From: Ancylostoma caninum
Taxonomy: Eukaryota; Nematoda; Chromadorea; Rhabditida; Ancylostomatidae
Reading direction: 5' to 3'
Assembly (NCBI GenBank): GCA_037903475.1
Contig: JBAJFG010000538.1
Span: 1,302,001-1,366,000 of the forward strand
DNA: 64,000 nt
A program made the translations under genes and the position numbers. The notes beneath the pieces were generated by a model that was not told where the DNA came from, searched no databases, and saw nothing but the letters and a program-made list of their open reading frames with translations. This document shows, piece by piece, positions 22,971 through 34,440 of the stretch (its first letter is position 1; each line of letters begins with the position of its first letter).

Positions 22971-23231
22971 CTACACATGTTTCAGGGTACGCGTAACAAA
23001 CAAGTGACTTCTTAGACGCCTTCCAACCCTCATCACATTAGAGGGGTCAATTCCTGCACGAATAACAGTGGTCGCGGCCCCTCCACGACATGAGTGAGAA
23101 GTGAGAACCCGGGGTGGTAGTAATGATCGAAGATGGCACCTAATGGACAACTTCAGACAGCAGCTAAGTGTGACTGACTTACTATTATATGACTTACTAT
23201 TGCCAACGGGGAGGAAAATTTTAATCGCCAC
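22971..23231 (-). pseudogene. tyrosine-recombinase C-terminal fragment
   Basis: The minus-strand frame of 86 codons contains LTSHSCRGGAATTVIRAGID followed by PSNVMRVGR. This has the HxxRGG...A...AG shape of the second catalytic block of tyrosine recombinases, as carried by DIRS-like retrotransposons and Cryptons. The N-terminal domain and the first catalytic arginine block are not seen, and no nucleophile tyrosine context is visible before the stop, so it is a remnant. Which element family it came from cannot be told from this piece. Confidence 0.45.
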
Positions 23232-23307
23232 ATGTCAAGTGGAATTTCTGATACAAAACACTGGCCTTGGAAGGATCCGATCACTCGACCAAATGCCTAA
23301 GGATGGG

Positions 23308-24842
23308 CAGTACTCCCTCTGCACCACATTGCGGCTGTTTTTGGCAGTGGATGATGTCAGCCGTAAACTACAGCTCGTGAGTGAGACGTTGCAAAACATC
23401 TGGACGCCGTCCGAATTGAACCTCTTAGCATCTTCGTAGAACTATGCACACATTCCACTGTGCCATGGTAGATGCAGAACCTCTATCTATGCAATTCTTT
23501 GATGAGCTTGCCAAAAGATACGCATCAAGCCTCCGAAACCGGCTCTCCGATAATGGCTCATTTTCGGACCTCATGTAAGATCGTGAATACTCCTCCCTCT
23601 CAGCCGTTGCAAGCAGAAATGAGACCATGCTTGAAGCCAACCAGGGATTAGAGTACACCCTAACTACTCCACACTTGGCTTTCCACTCAGAACTCCAGAA
23701 ACAAGTTGTCGGCCCAGCTTTGCCCAAAAACAACTTGCAAACAAGTTTTTAACTAGCAAATCGTTGTCGACAAGTCTGACGTCATCATACCACCTAAAAT
23801 CAAGTTTCGACAAGCTTTTCCCGCGACAACTTGTTGACAAGGAAGAGAAAAAACAAGTTGTCGACCAGCTTTTCCAAAAAGCAACTTGCAAACAAGCTTT
23901 TGTCGGAAAAAGTTGTTGACAACCTTTTAGCTGAACAACCTGTCGACGAGAGAGAGTCATGTTCCCATAACCGCGTAACATACGATGCAACCATTGAGGA
24001 CACCAGGGCAATGGTTGCTATAGTAGAGTTGTAGGGAAGCGTTTGCTTTCTAATGAAGGACAACTGTGCAAGCCTACGCGTACACAGGTCCTACCTTGAG
24101 CAATTTTGTAGTATAGAGCTGACAGATTGTCAGTGAAGGACGGTGCAAGAACAAGTTCACACGGTCAACCACCTGTCGGCAAGAAACAGCAAAAACAAGT
24201 TGTCGACAAGCTTTTGGGCGGACAAGTTGTCGACAAGGAAGTGCAAAACCAAGTTGTCGACAAGTTTTTGGAAAAGCAAGTTTCAGATGCGATCAGATAC
24301 TTGCTCACCAAATGCTTGTCGACAAGTTGTTTTTGGGGTTCTGAGCAGTTAGCAGTGATACGAAAAGCCAATTGTGAAGAAATTGTTTGAGGATCCAAGC
24401 TCTGAGCCGTGCGTATTGCTGACACAACGATGGGTGATTCACCGCTCAGCTGTTAGTTTGAGAAAGAAAGCGACACCACCTTATTTACTGTATACAAAGC
24501 ATCCGAAAACCATTTGCAAAACGAGGCACGAGAAATCGTATGCGAAGCTGCTGTGCACCTGCAGCGGAGTCGAATCATCGACCGATTCCACGGGCATCTT
24601 GACCTCTACGCCACTGTCAACAATCTGTGTGATTAGTGGTTTCCGTTCCTGTGCATCCTCACGAATGAAGGGCAGAATGTGGACATGTGCGCTCAAAGCG
24701 TGGTTGTGTCGGACGAACTGCCAGCAAAATTGGCAGCAAAATATACCCATGGTCAAATGTACCCCTCGGTACATTTTGCTGTCGATTCCGCAAGGTGTCT
24801 GCGTCTCGCTCTACTACGCGCTCTTTCACGCATGCTGACCAA
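23308..24842 (+). pseudogene. decayed repeat-protein gene with KQVVDK-like units
   Basis: Several plus-strand frames read like protein once frameshifts are ignored: FLAVDDVSRKLQLVSETLQN near 23340, FFDELAKRYASSLRNRLSDN near 23490, then a repeat zone (23690-24335) with EKVVDNLLAEQPVDE and KQVVDKLLGGQVVDKE. A tail follows near 24470-24840 with LFTVYKASENHLQNEAREIV and SVVVSDELPAKLAAKY. At DNA level the repeat zone is built on ACAAGTTGTCGACAAG, an imperfect palindrome. Stops and frame changes are frequent. I do not recognise the family; it could be an internal protein of a mobile element, perhaps linked to the recombinase fragment next to it. Confidence 0.4.
23690..24335. repeat. degenerate short-unit repeat on ACAAGTTGTCGACAAG
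   Basis: More than ten copies of ACAAGTTGTCGAC or close variants occur in two clusters (23698-23950 and 24195-24335), spaced roughly 18-36 bases apart. The core TTGTCGACAA is palindromic. The 24001-24190 stretch between the clusters lacks it. Confidence 0.75.
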
Positions 24843-26539
24843 TTATTGACGAGCTCTGGCTTAGAGTTACGCCAGCGTTATGTGATCTCAGGCTCGAGAT
24901 GTCGATGAAAGCTCGACATTCACTCCAGCTTAGGTGCCAATTTTCAATCCGAGCCTAATTACTGGTAATACCACATCGAGAACAGCATATTTTTAAAAGT
25001 CATGGATGACAATTGATTGGCACTTAAGTGCGTCTTTTACCTTAGATGAAGATGGCAATTTTGGTCAAATTACTGCCACCCCCGGTGATGTTGCCCTGTC
25101 TTGCCGAACATACACTGCAGAAGATGGATAATATTGTCTCCGAATGGATCTCCCCTAATTTAGGTCGGAGATCCACAGCGAATCCCGCATTTTCCAGGCC
25201 TGCTGCGATTTCCTTGGCGTTGCCCAGGTATGGAGTTTGCACCGGCGAAGTCGACTGCAAAAAAAGCGAGGCCGGCACATACTAGGCGTTTACCCATCCT
25301 GAAGTTCTGCGCAGGTAACACGATATGGCTTGCTTTAGAAAACATGTATGCGCCCGCCATACGTGTGGACTGAGCTCGGCAGAGTGAACCAGTGCTCCTC
25401 GCCGCCAAATCAACCCCGAGGACGTCGACATACATTAGACTAAGGAGAGCTTCTCCTCCGACGTACTATGCTTGTTGTGGAATTCAACATATGCGCATAA
25501 TCATAATCTATCATCCATTAACTTCATCGCAACGGCTCCCCAAGAGTGACGTACGCAGAATGAACGTTTAGTAGCTATGGTACATACTACGTCGCGCCTG
25601 CGAGTGCAGACAATGTTCCAGATGGTCTGATATTTGGCGATCAGCTGATTCGATTTACACCTTCTTCTGTGAGTTTTATTATGTATGTGGATGATTCCGT
25701 TCATTTTGATGTTTGCATACTACCACCTGTAAAATCTCACTTTAGACTCATCCTGCGGTGTGCTCCCATGCACGCGAACCATTCCACGGCTCTGTCCCAC
25801 CTGGTAGAGCAAGCGATCAGTGGACCCGACACCTTGCTGCTGCCGTAATTGCAGACAGAGATTGTTCCGACTGGGACTTGAATTCCGCCAACTTTCGAAA
25901 GAGTTCTACAGCACATTCCACTATTCAGTTACAAACGATAGAGCTCAAACATACGATACCAATCTTACATGTTAATCTATGCATTGATATATACAGCCTG
26001 CTCAAGGCTTGCTGCTCCATTTTCTGCAACTACAAATCGATTCTGCTTTGTAGGTGGAGCACTGTAGTGAGTAACTATGGTGATTATATTGTTGAGTAAA
26101 TTCTATTGTATGCTGGATAACAAGGCAAAAAAAGTGTCAAAAGGCTCAAGACTTTCTTACTACCCTAACATTAATATACAGCTAATAGACGAGTAATTCA
26201 ACGCCAATACAGCTAGTATCCACAGCTGGCGTTTTGCCAGACTCGGTATCCCTACCATTATTCTTACTTCTGAGAGCTTTCCTGTTGAATTTTCGGCATT
26301 TTCGACGGACTATTCGCTACTACAGCCTTTACTATACCTCTGATATTCCTATACAGATACTATACCAGTACTCCACTATCAACATGGTTAGTATTCTGTC
26401 ATTACCAAGTTATTCTGGGGCAGTTACAGGCTGCCCTTCTGTATTGCCATAGGCTATATGGAGACCTTACATTGTCCTCATTGCCAACTTCTAAGGGGAG
26501 GTCAAGTGAGTTGGTCACTTCCACACTCACCCTGCCTCT
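24843..26539. other. unassigned region
   Basis: A minus-strand frame at 25042-25278 reads GNAKEIAAGLENAGFAVDLR and has a protein-like look, but it has neither a family match nor convincing splice sites. Another open frame lies at 25758-26099 (+). Neither is called as a gene. Confidence 0.3.
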
Positions 26540-28025
26540 ATGATGGTTGATATTCTTGCTGGCGAACAAGCTAAGATTTTCAGTTTTTCTATCCTCTTTC
26601 ACAGTGTAGGTATTTTTATTGATCATGCTCGTGCTTTGAAGGGTAGAGGTTCGTGGGAGAACAATCACTCAGTATGCAAGGGGTGCACCCAATCGTACGG
26701 TACAGGTACCACGTACAGTTTTACGGTCAAACCGCTTTCAAAGAACCACGATCTGTATCAGTGCCAACAATGTGAGATCGGTGGAAATAAACAGAGATAA
26801 GGAAAATGGAAGTTATCTAGTACAAAGCTATATGAGCTTCACATCAAAGCCATGAATACAGGCAACGAGCTCGCCTTGGATCCGCGTCATATAGACCACC
26901 ATCCTGAATACGGGCCCATAAGCGCTTCCGAAAATCTAGTGAAAAGGGCAGTATATGAGGCAATAGGTTGTACTCATTTAGATGTTTTCAACATTATCCT
27001 TGTTACATTGATTCTTTCAGGTTCTACCGCGATGTGAAGGAAGACCCCACGTTTGCCAGCAAGAAGAGTAAGCCGTTGTGGCATGCTCAAGCGAATATGA
27101 TAAAGCAGAAGGCAGCTGAAAATCAGTTAATGGATCATTCATTGAAGTCATGAAGTTACCGTTGAATCATTGAATCATTTGATAAATGCTTGCAGAGGCA
27201 CAAAGATGTTAGGAAATGATTGCCTAACACTATGGGAAGCAGCCGTCGTCAGGGAGGAATGCTTTCCAGATGTTAGCCAACCTATAGGTTATCTATACCC
27301 GTTTACGTCAAGTGAATTCGCATCTATCCTTGTTCAGGGACGTAAAAGTCCACAAAAGTCCCGAAGCTCCCGCGAGCATAGAAATGACACCGTATCATCT
27401 GTGGTAGCTTCCTTATGGTTCGCTGTTCGTGCATCGACTCGAACCGACGTTGCACGTCTACTACAACAGAAGCACCATTCAGGTTGGAGATATCCACTCG
27501 CTGTTGGCATATGTGCACCGTCATCGTATTTGTTCATTTTAGATAACGGCTCTGTTGGGACTGCACGCGATGGTCGCAGAAGGAGTCCACTTATTCCAAC
27601 CCCGTCAGCTTAAACGCGAAGGCCAGCTTTACACTCTTCATGGAGTGTGCGGCAAAGGTGTCGAGGTAATTCTGCTCTATGCGATCTCCTCCAAGAAGAC
27701 AGAGCAGGTATGATAACAGAACAGTACTTCAATCAAGAGCCACTCGAAGAAATGTGTTTGGGTGTACACCATCATTTTCGAGCACATGAGGGCGACTCGG
27801 CGCAGCGGTACGTCCCCGCCTTCGGGTAGTGTTAGACTATGTGAAAGCGGCCATAAACGCAGTAAAGCCGGTACAATGTTAGTTAACTGTTTGTTGAATA
27901 CCTAATGGTTGCATTCTGATTTCAGGTGTTCCCTCATGCCACTGTGCTAAACTGCGCCTTCCACTTGTGGTGCAGACGTAGAAAAGGACAGGCGAAGGAC
28001 ACTGCGGCGTTTCATCAGGGGTGCA
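26540..28025 (+). pseudogene. Mutator-like (MULE) transposase pseudogene
   Basis: Recognisable pieces in order are a zinc-binding style segment, TTYSFTVKPLSKNHDLYQCQ then QCEI (26718-26785); DPRHIDHHPEYG (26879-26914), where a His pair follows the Cys pair; RDVKEDPTFASKKSKPLWHA (27024-27083); the transposase core HAMVAEGVHLFQPRQLKREG then QLYTLHGVCGKGVEVILLYA and ISSKKTEQV (about 27564-27709); YTIIFEHMRA (27766-27795); and VFPHATVLNCAFHLWCRRRK (about 27926-27985). The QLYTLHG...LLYA...K and FP...NCAFHL blocks are typical of MULE catalytic domains. A GTACGT near 27808 and TTTCAG ending at 27925 could bound an intron. Stops and frame changes between the pieces make it non-functional. Confidence 0.6.
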
Positions 28026-29431
28026 GTAGGGATGGCGATGTCCCTTGAAGTGGAGTAGTGGTGATATACCATCGAAGTTTTGGTGTACCTTCCTAGCTTC
28101 TAAAAGGGCGTTCAAGCCCTAGCTGCTCCCCTTATTCTGACAGAACACGCGACATACACTGCCTGCGGCAAATTCTTGAAGTACATCTGCAAAACCTGAT
28201 ACACCGTGATGTTTTCTTATCTGTGGAATAAATTTGGGATTGAGGAACTTTGCACGACAAACCTGGTCGAATCCTACACGAACCAACCCGAAAACACGAA
28301 GACCAATTTGAATTTTCCGTCAGCTGAATACGCTCATCGAAGGTGACCACCCTACGTTGCCAAAGCTGGCCCTCGTCCTACGAGATCTCGACAAAGAAAC
28401 TCAGTCAGCTCTGATAACATTGGAGCAGATTGCACCGAGCGGAAGCCTCGGTACGAACATAATTGAACACTAAAAATTCCTGCCAAAACCAGCAAGGCTC
28501 TAAAAAGTGTGAAGCATAACGGTACATCTCTAGGAAGATTAACTAATACATTTAAACAAATATGGAAAAAAATAAAACAGAAACAAACCTTTGAAATCCT
28601 ATGCGAGCATAATTGGAGACCAAAAATGCTTGCGGATATCAGCGAAACTCTAAAAAAGGACAGTATAGCTCATCGTAATACTTCTACAAAGAATACTGTA
28701 CCCAAAAATTAAACTGATATTTCTGTAGGAGCAAAGAGGATGTATACAGTTTTCAAAACTCTCATCAAGAGGCTCTCGCTTTGGTGCGATGTGGAGGCCG
28801 AGAAATTGTTCGATGAGGAACCAATGAGCTCTCAAAAGCTGCTCTTTCTGAATGTCAAACCTCACCTAAGAACTTGATGCTGCCTCGAAGCCGCCAATCG
28901 ACACCACCGCTCTATAAATTTTAGATGATTGGTGTTTTCAAAATCTTGCGGTTTGGGTCACCAAACACACGAAGACCCCGACTTTCGCTCCCACTCCTCC
29001 CCACCCCACTGTTTGCGTCCGCCACTGAGATAGAACCATTAATCTTCTCAAGTCTCATGAACAGTGGTTGCCCCCAAGGGTTTTGCATTTCACATGCATC
29101 CTTTCCCAGGGCAGATAGAGCATCGCAACCTTTTGTACCTTGTCAACATATATATATATATCTTTTTGAGGACAAAACAGTTTTTTTTGCAAGAGTCAAA
29201 CTTTTCAGAGCCACAACGATTGCAATTCACCCTTTTCTAGGGTCTAATGAACTCACCTGCAATCTCCCCCTCCCAGATAGAAGTCCACGAAGAAGCTGCA
29301 AAATATACACTCCTAGGTCTTCCGGCCTATAGCCTCCCCAACATAGGTTTAGCGAGAAATGTGATAATGGATGCGATTTCGAAATGATCGTATTTGAAAG
29401 TATCAAAAAAATACACCGGGAAAAGGAGCCA
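28026..29431. other. unassigned region, may include the tail of the MULE
   Basis: No further family blocks recognised. An AT dinucleotide run lies at 29147-29161. Confidence 0.3.
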
Positions 29432-29582
29432 GGACTGGGATTCATGAAACGATAACCAAGCAAACCCAGGTTACCAAACCAACTTTTACCGTCTGCGCCT
29501 CTTAGCACTACGTAGTCAGTACGATAACCCTTCTCGCTAGCCATGCTTGGTTTCCTTGTTATCGCTTCATGAATCCCAGCCC
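29432..29582. mobile_element. 150-bp miniature inverted-repeat element
   Basis: The left end reads CTGGGATTCATGAAACGATA, and the right end, on the minus strand, reads GCTGGGATTCATGAAGCGAT. The arms continue for about 35 bases. Related single ends lie at 39178-39245 and 58355-58395. Confidence 0.75.
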
Positions 29583-31191
29583 AGTACACACCACTACAAA
29601 GCCAAGAGAAACAGAATCTGTTGGGTTTGTAATACAAGAACAATTGAGAAGATGAAGAAGAATAAAAATTTAGGCACAAAACCCTAAGAACAGAAGGATA
29701 AGACTAATGAGTCGCACGGTTATAGCCCATATCGAGCATAGCAGGCAAAGGCGATATATAGAGCACTATAAAATCTCGACGAAATCGTCTTCCCGCCACC
29801 TTTTGTAAATATGTTACAAAGTTGAAACACACAACATATACGGTAAAATTTGAAAATTACATCAAATCCATGTGTTTACAGTGGGCTTACAAATCTCGGT
29901 CTTCTTCCCTGCTCTAGAGTTATTGTCGTGTTAGAATTTCTACCATGATCTAACACTTGCACGAAGAAGGTGCAATGGGGTTGCTGCTGAATATACTGAA
30001 TATACAAGGTCTTAGAAGTAACTCAATGTTGTACACATTTAGCAACCTGCGTTTTTTGCACAGTAGAGGGCAGGTCGTTTTCAGTTGGAATGAGCGCTCA
30101 GCCTGCAAATGAGGACCGAAGACTAATAATAATCAAGAACTAAGGGGATTTTGATTCACAGTGAAACGCTGACCATTCTGTATTCAGAGTATCACGTAAT
30201 GTAAGGAGATACCGAATCGAAAAGTTACAGTTACTTCTGTGAGGTGGTACTACCCACTTATGTGATCATTATTCCTATCCCTGGATGTTACACGTTACAT
30301 TTTGCGAACAAGCACTGCAAATTACGAGCAATTTTTTGCTGTTAAAAGTGAAGTTTTTGAGAACCAATTTCATGGTTTTGCAACCGTCACACAATTTTAT
30401 TCAAACCTGGGCGCGAAATCGTTTTTGGTGTACATCACCCCTCCGTGCAAGTTAGAAAAAGTGTGACATTTAAGCTTCAATAAACTTCCCAGGAATGTTT
30501 GTGCGTTAAATCAGCGTGGTCGAGTTGAGTGGTTGAAGTCTATTTTAAAAAGTCGATAAAATAGTCTTTTCTATCACAATGTGGATATCTGCCAATTTTG
30601 CATTTTTAAGCGAGTTCACAGCATGGACAACGTCATTGTTAATGAATGCATTCCCTTTCAGACTATTTTAATGAAAACTCTCATTCCATACAAATACGTC
30701 CATAATAGTTAACTCAAACCTTTTGCCCATGCGTTCATACCGATGCACCCTCTTAACAATCATTGTTCCTCCTTGGATGCTCCGACGGTCCTTTGCTTCA
30801 CTAAAAGTAATGATTCACGTGCAATTACACAATACATGCACATATTTGGCTTTTTTTTCAGGAAATCAGTAGTCACCTCCAGGCTTATGATTTCCATGAA
30901 TAGGTGCACGTCAGCGATAAGGAACTGCTTATAAGCTTTAAAATGTCAGTTAGGCAGTTGGGATATAGATTTTTAGTTTAGAAACGCTCCCTTCACACTC
31001 ATCACAATGCATTTATTCGCTTCAAGGCAAAATTTGGGATGTTCATATCCTGAGTCGAAATCAAAGCAAAATCTAGAAAAAAATTGTCTATGCCATACAT
31101 ACAGCATCGTTCAAATTTTCCACATGACTCCCTTTTCAATGTGATTTTGGAAAAGAAATTAGCTATTGGCTAGGGATGGGTAGAGCTATTA
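29583..31191. other. unassigned spacer
   Basis: No gene or mobile-element end recognised. Confidence 0.35.
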
Positions 31192-31340
31192 TTAGGTTGT
31201 CGTGGAAGTTTTCCGCCACTTTTGAGCTATCTTTCCAGATTTCTTTTTCTATAGAACCAGCGATTGCACCATATATGTGCCATGATTACTTTGACAGGAA
31301 CTCCGGCAGTAACAGATACATAGGTTGATTTTCAGCAGCT
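31192..31340 (+). mobile_element. mariner 5' end fragment
   Basis: TTAGGTTGTCGTGGAAGTTT then TCCGCC directly follows a TA (31190-31191), the form of a mariner terminal repeat. No matching inverted copy and no transposase frame follow, so only an end is left. The right boundary is a guess. Confidence 0.45.
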
Positions 31341-31468
31341 GCGATTAAGTGGTCTCATTATAAGCTCACAAAACTCTGAGCACTGCTTCCTGAGTAGCTA
31401 GTCATCTTGGATGGGGAAGCCAAGGATACCAGCGTCCGAGACACCATCAATTTCTCCTGTAATTTACT

Positions 31469-31897
31469 TTAAAGCAGCACTCACCAAAATATTCGCGTTG
31501 GAGATTTCGCGGTATATCGGGTTTTTAGGGACGACGAACTCATCGACAATGATGAAGTAGCGTGAAACACGCGTAAAACACAGGAAATGATGGCGCAATT
31601 TCATGTGTGTCCACAGGGCGGACGAGTGTTCCGTGGTGGGTCCCGCCACGAAACCCTATAAATAGTGCGTATTCCACACAAAACCCTGCGCTAAACCACA
31701 TTCGCGCACCCAGTCGATGGCGTTAACTGAAGCGACGGAACCCCTTTTACCCAGAGCGGCAGATGTGTAAGCGGCAATATCTTCGCAGGTAGGCCTCTAT
31801 TCGCTGTGTTCAGCCTACTCTTGTGCTTGTCCAGCGGCCGGCTACACGGTAAGCGACTCCTTTCAGAGGTGAAAATTACCGTGAGTGCTGCCTTTAA
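31469..31897. mobile_element. 429-bp inverted-repeat element, AAAGGCAGCACTCAC ends
   Basis: The left end reads TTAAAGCAGCACTCACC, and the right end, on the minus strand, reads TTAAAGGCAGCACTCACGG. TTAA lies at both borders. No coding capacity. The right half (31690-31897) is matched by 5594-5806. Confidence 0.75.
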
Positions 31898-32674
31898 GGG
31901 ACATACTTCTCGTTGCCGATATACCACTATCCTACTTGTCGAGCCATAGGAATGTCTGCGGAGAAATCAAAATGATTGGGCACGCATTTCTCCGCTTTCG
32001 AAGCTGGTGGAGGATCAGGTAGATTTATTATTACTAATATACAATATAAACATCTCCATTATGTTCCCAATTTTTACATGTAGAAATTTCTACTTGAAAA
32101 GTTCAAATCCGTGTTTTCGTAGTGCTTACATCCTAATACTACACTTGACTTCCAAACAAGGATTCTTAATCATCTTTGGACTTACTTCTGACCGAGTATA
32201 ACAGCTCAGCGATGATATACTGATATTTTCGAGGCTTACACTCACCACTCCTTTGGCAATTTTAGCCATTCTGTGTAAATCACTCCTCCAGCGCTGCTTC
32301 GAGATCAATTATGATCTACATGACACTTCTTCATGTCCAGCAGAAGGTGCTCGAGTGTGTTTAGGTTTAAAGGTTTCCTACCTTTCCAGGTGTATACACC
32401 GTACCTAGTAGTGTGAATCACAATTTCTTTTCCACGGAGCAAGAAATTTTAAATTCGGCAATAGCAAGTCTGTTCACAACTAAACTGTAAACAGAAGAGA
32501 ATAATTAGCTTTTTCAATCTTTTCCCTCATGTTTTTTGGTGCATGTTATTCACCTTTTTTGTTCATTCGAATTACGTTATTAGACCTATAACCTTACCGT
32601 GACCCAGGCTGGTTTTGAGTAGCATAAGAAATTTCAAACACATTGAATCTAATACCCTTTGGTCAACTCTACTT
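31898..32674. other. unassigned spacer
   Basis: No feature recognised. Confidence 0.3.
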
Positions 32675-32680
32675 TTTATT
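32675..32680 (-). terminator. possible polyadenylation signal for the exon at 32823-33098
   Basis: AATAAA on the minus strand lies about 143 bases beyond the stop codon at 32823. It has meaning only if that exon is real. Confidence 0.25.
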
Positions 32681-32822
32681 GAAGTCGCTTAGATTCATAT
32701 TTCGGGGCTTGCATATACAAAATGTTTCTTGGGTTTCTAAAAAAGAAATTGGAGGAATATTTTCTACTAGTGATTACAGCTCACTTGTTGAAGGAACCTT
32801 TGAGCTTTGACAAGGCTTGTGT

Positions 32823-33098
32823 TTACGATTTTTTGGCGGCTGTTCTGGCTGACATGTGCCTCCTGCTCCACGTGGCTGATTTCTGCAATAACACTTGTCT
32901 GATCATAATCACGATCGGCTTTCGACGGTCACAACAACACAGATTTTCCAAGTAGAATATCAGTCTTGTCTCAAACAGCTCAGCATTGCCGTTCTTGTCG
33001 TTCCACTGGATTTCCATTCGATATTCATTTTTTTCTTCTCTTTCGCTTAATTTCCCCCTGATGTGTAACTTCGGCAATTGACCATAGAATAAATCTGC
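32823..33098 (-). CDS. candidate terminal exon, function unknown
   Basis: On the minus strand an acceptor TTTTTGCAG ends at 33099. The frame after it reads LFYGQLPKLHIRGKLSEREE, EKNEYRMEIQWNDKNGNAEL, FETRLIFYLENLCCCDRRKP and ends ...RTAAKKS with a stop at 32823. The composition is rich in charged residues and looks more protein-like than its neighbours. An AATAAA follows at a reasonable distance. No family is recognised and no upstream exons were found in 33-35 kb, so this may be a remnant or a chance frame. Confidence 0.28.
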   Translation of the reverse strand, partial: ADLFYGQLPKLHIRGKLSEREEKNEYRMEIQWNDKNGNAELFETRLIFYLENLCCCDRRKPIVIMIRQVLLQKSATWSRRHMSARTAAKKS

Positions 33099-33960
33099 AA
33101 AAACTCGTTCAAATTAAGAATCGTTCTGGACAGACTGGACTACAAGATTAGCGGTGATCGTTAGTGTCAATTCTATAGTTATACGAATTCTCAACTTATT
33201 TGTACTTCTTGGCATTCAATACACGATTACATGTATTGCCGTAAAAATCTCAGCGGCGAGAATTCATGAAGCTATGCAGCATGTGTTTATGGCTCAACAT
33301 TTTCATATTTCCCACTATTTTTCGCTGTTGCTATTTACGATGGTGAACCTCGCAAGCAGTGGAACACAATTCAAGTGCAATTTTCCATGGCTGTGACCCT
33401 CGCCTTTGTTAACCCACGTTCACTGACAAACACAGCGCATGCCTTGAATTTTTTTGCTGATACTGTTAATATAAAAGGTCGACCAGTTCCTCAATAGATT
33501 CTACGGTCCATGCGTACGTGTTAGGCAGTGTCTCAAATAGCAGCAGAGACAGACCTCCCTGAGCGGTTCTGGCTCGATTTTTCACCTTCTACCCTTCAAT
33601 TCAGCAAAGCCAGCGATCACCTACCGAAAAATTAACCATGCTTCTTTCGGCCTTCCTGTTAAATATTCGATGTTCCTCGCATTGACTCGTAACTTCATAC
33701 ATTCCGATAATAGCTGCTCAAACTTGATCTAATTCTTTCGAATCTATCTGCTTGCTAGTTTGTGTCACGACAGCCGACAAGCGATCGCACACCATGGTAG
33801 ACAATCACATGCAGTGGAGCCCTCGTAATCCTTGGTTATCACCGCCGTCGATGCATTGTTCTCCATCTTTACTCCCAAATATTAGAAAAAAGTACAAGTT
33901 TGTACATACAGATGATTAACCACAATATATGCTTAACGCAAAACCTAAATTGACCTAATT

Positions 33961-34022
33961 CTGAGCTCGTGTAGCTCAGTGGCACCGACTACTGCTCATG
34001 TAATTGTTCGATATCCGCCCTC
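33961..34022 (+). repeat. tRNA-like sequence, probably SINE-derived or tRNA relic
   Basis: GAGCTCGTGTAGCTCAGTGG resembles a tRNA 5' half with an A box (TAGCTCAGTGG). About 40 bases on, GTTCGATATCC is a damaged B box. The acceptor-stem halves do not pair, so it is not a working tRNA gene. Confidence 0.35.
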
Positions 34023-34383
34023 ATCACTCTCCATCCCTCCGTGGTCGGTAAACTGGTGCTAGCTCTGGCAATTGTGGGCTAGGAAAGCGGTCCGAACAGC
34101 GTAAAACGTCAAAAGAAACCTCAGTAGCTTCTATCCTACTTGCTGCCACCGAGCAACTGCCATATGTTGGCAACAATTGAGGGGAGAACGGCAGCTGCTA
34201 TGGGGAGATTCTGGTTTTTGGTCGAAGCATTGCGCTGTTCGGGATGCGTTCCTAGCGCACGTTCACCAGAGAGAGGAGTCTTGGGGAATGAAGCTCTGAG
34301 CCATACATCAGATGCCCTCCTCCAGCCATTGCATGGGGAGAATACTCATTCGAATGCCTCCACGGCTTTGAATCGAAATCGAA

Positions 34384-34440
34384 TGCTGACTCATCCCGGA
34401 AAGGGATTAATTAGTGCCCGTCAGATAATCCTTTTACCCC
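34384..34440 (+). repeat. dispersed repeat, copy 1
   Basis: CATCCCGGAAAGGGATTAAT followed by TAGTGCC matches CATCCTGGAAAGGGATTGAT followed by TATTGCC at 53717-53743. It is the end of an unclassified dispersed repeat. Confidence 0.5.

Noticed and set aside
24374..24838. 154-codon open frame as an intact gene
   Set aside because: The more protein-like reading in this interval is in another frame and contains stops. Treated as part of the decayed KQVVDK region.
29227..29679. 150-codon minus-strand frame
   Set aside because: It crosses the miniature inverted-repeat element at 29432-29582 and has no domain.
33961..34022. functional tRNA gene
   Set aside because: A-box-like start only; the T-arm region is damaged and the stem halves do not match.
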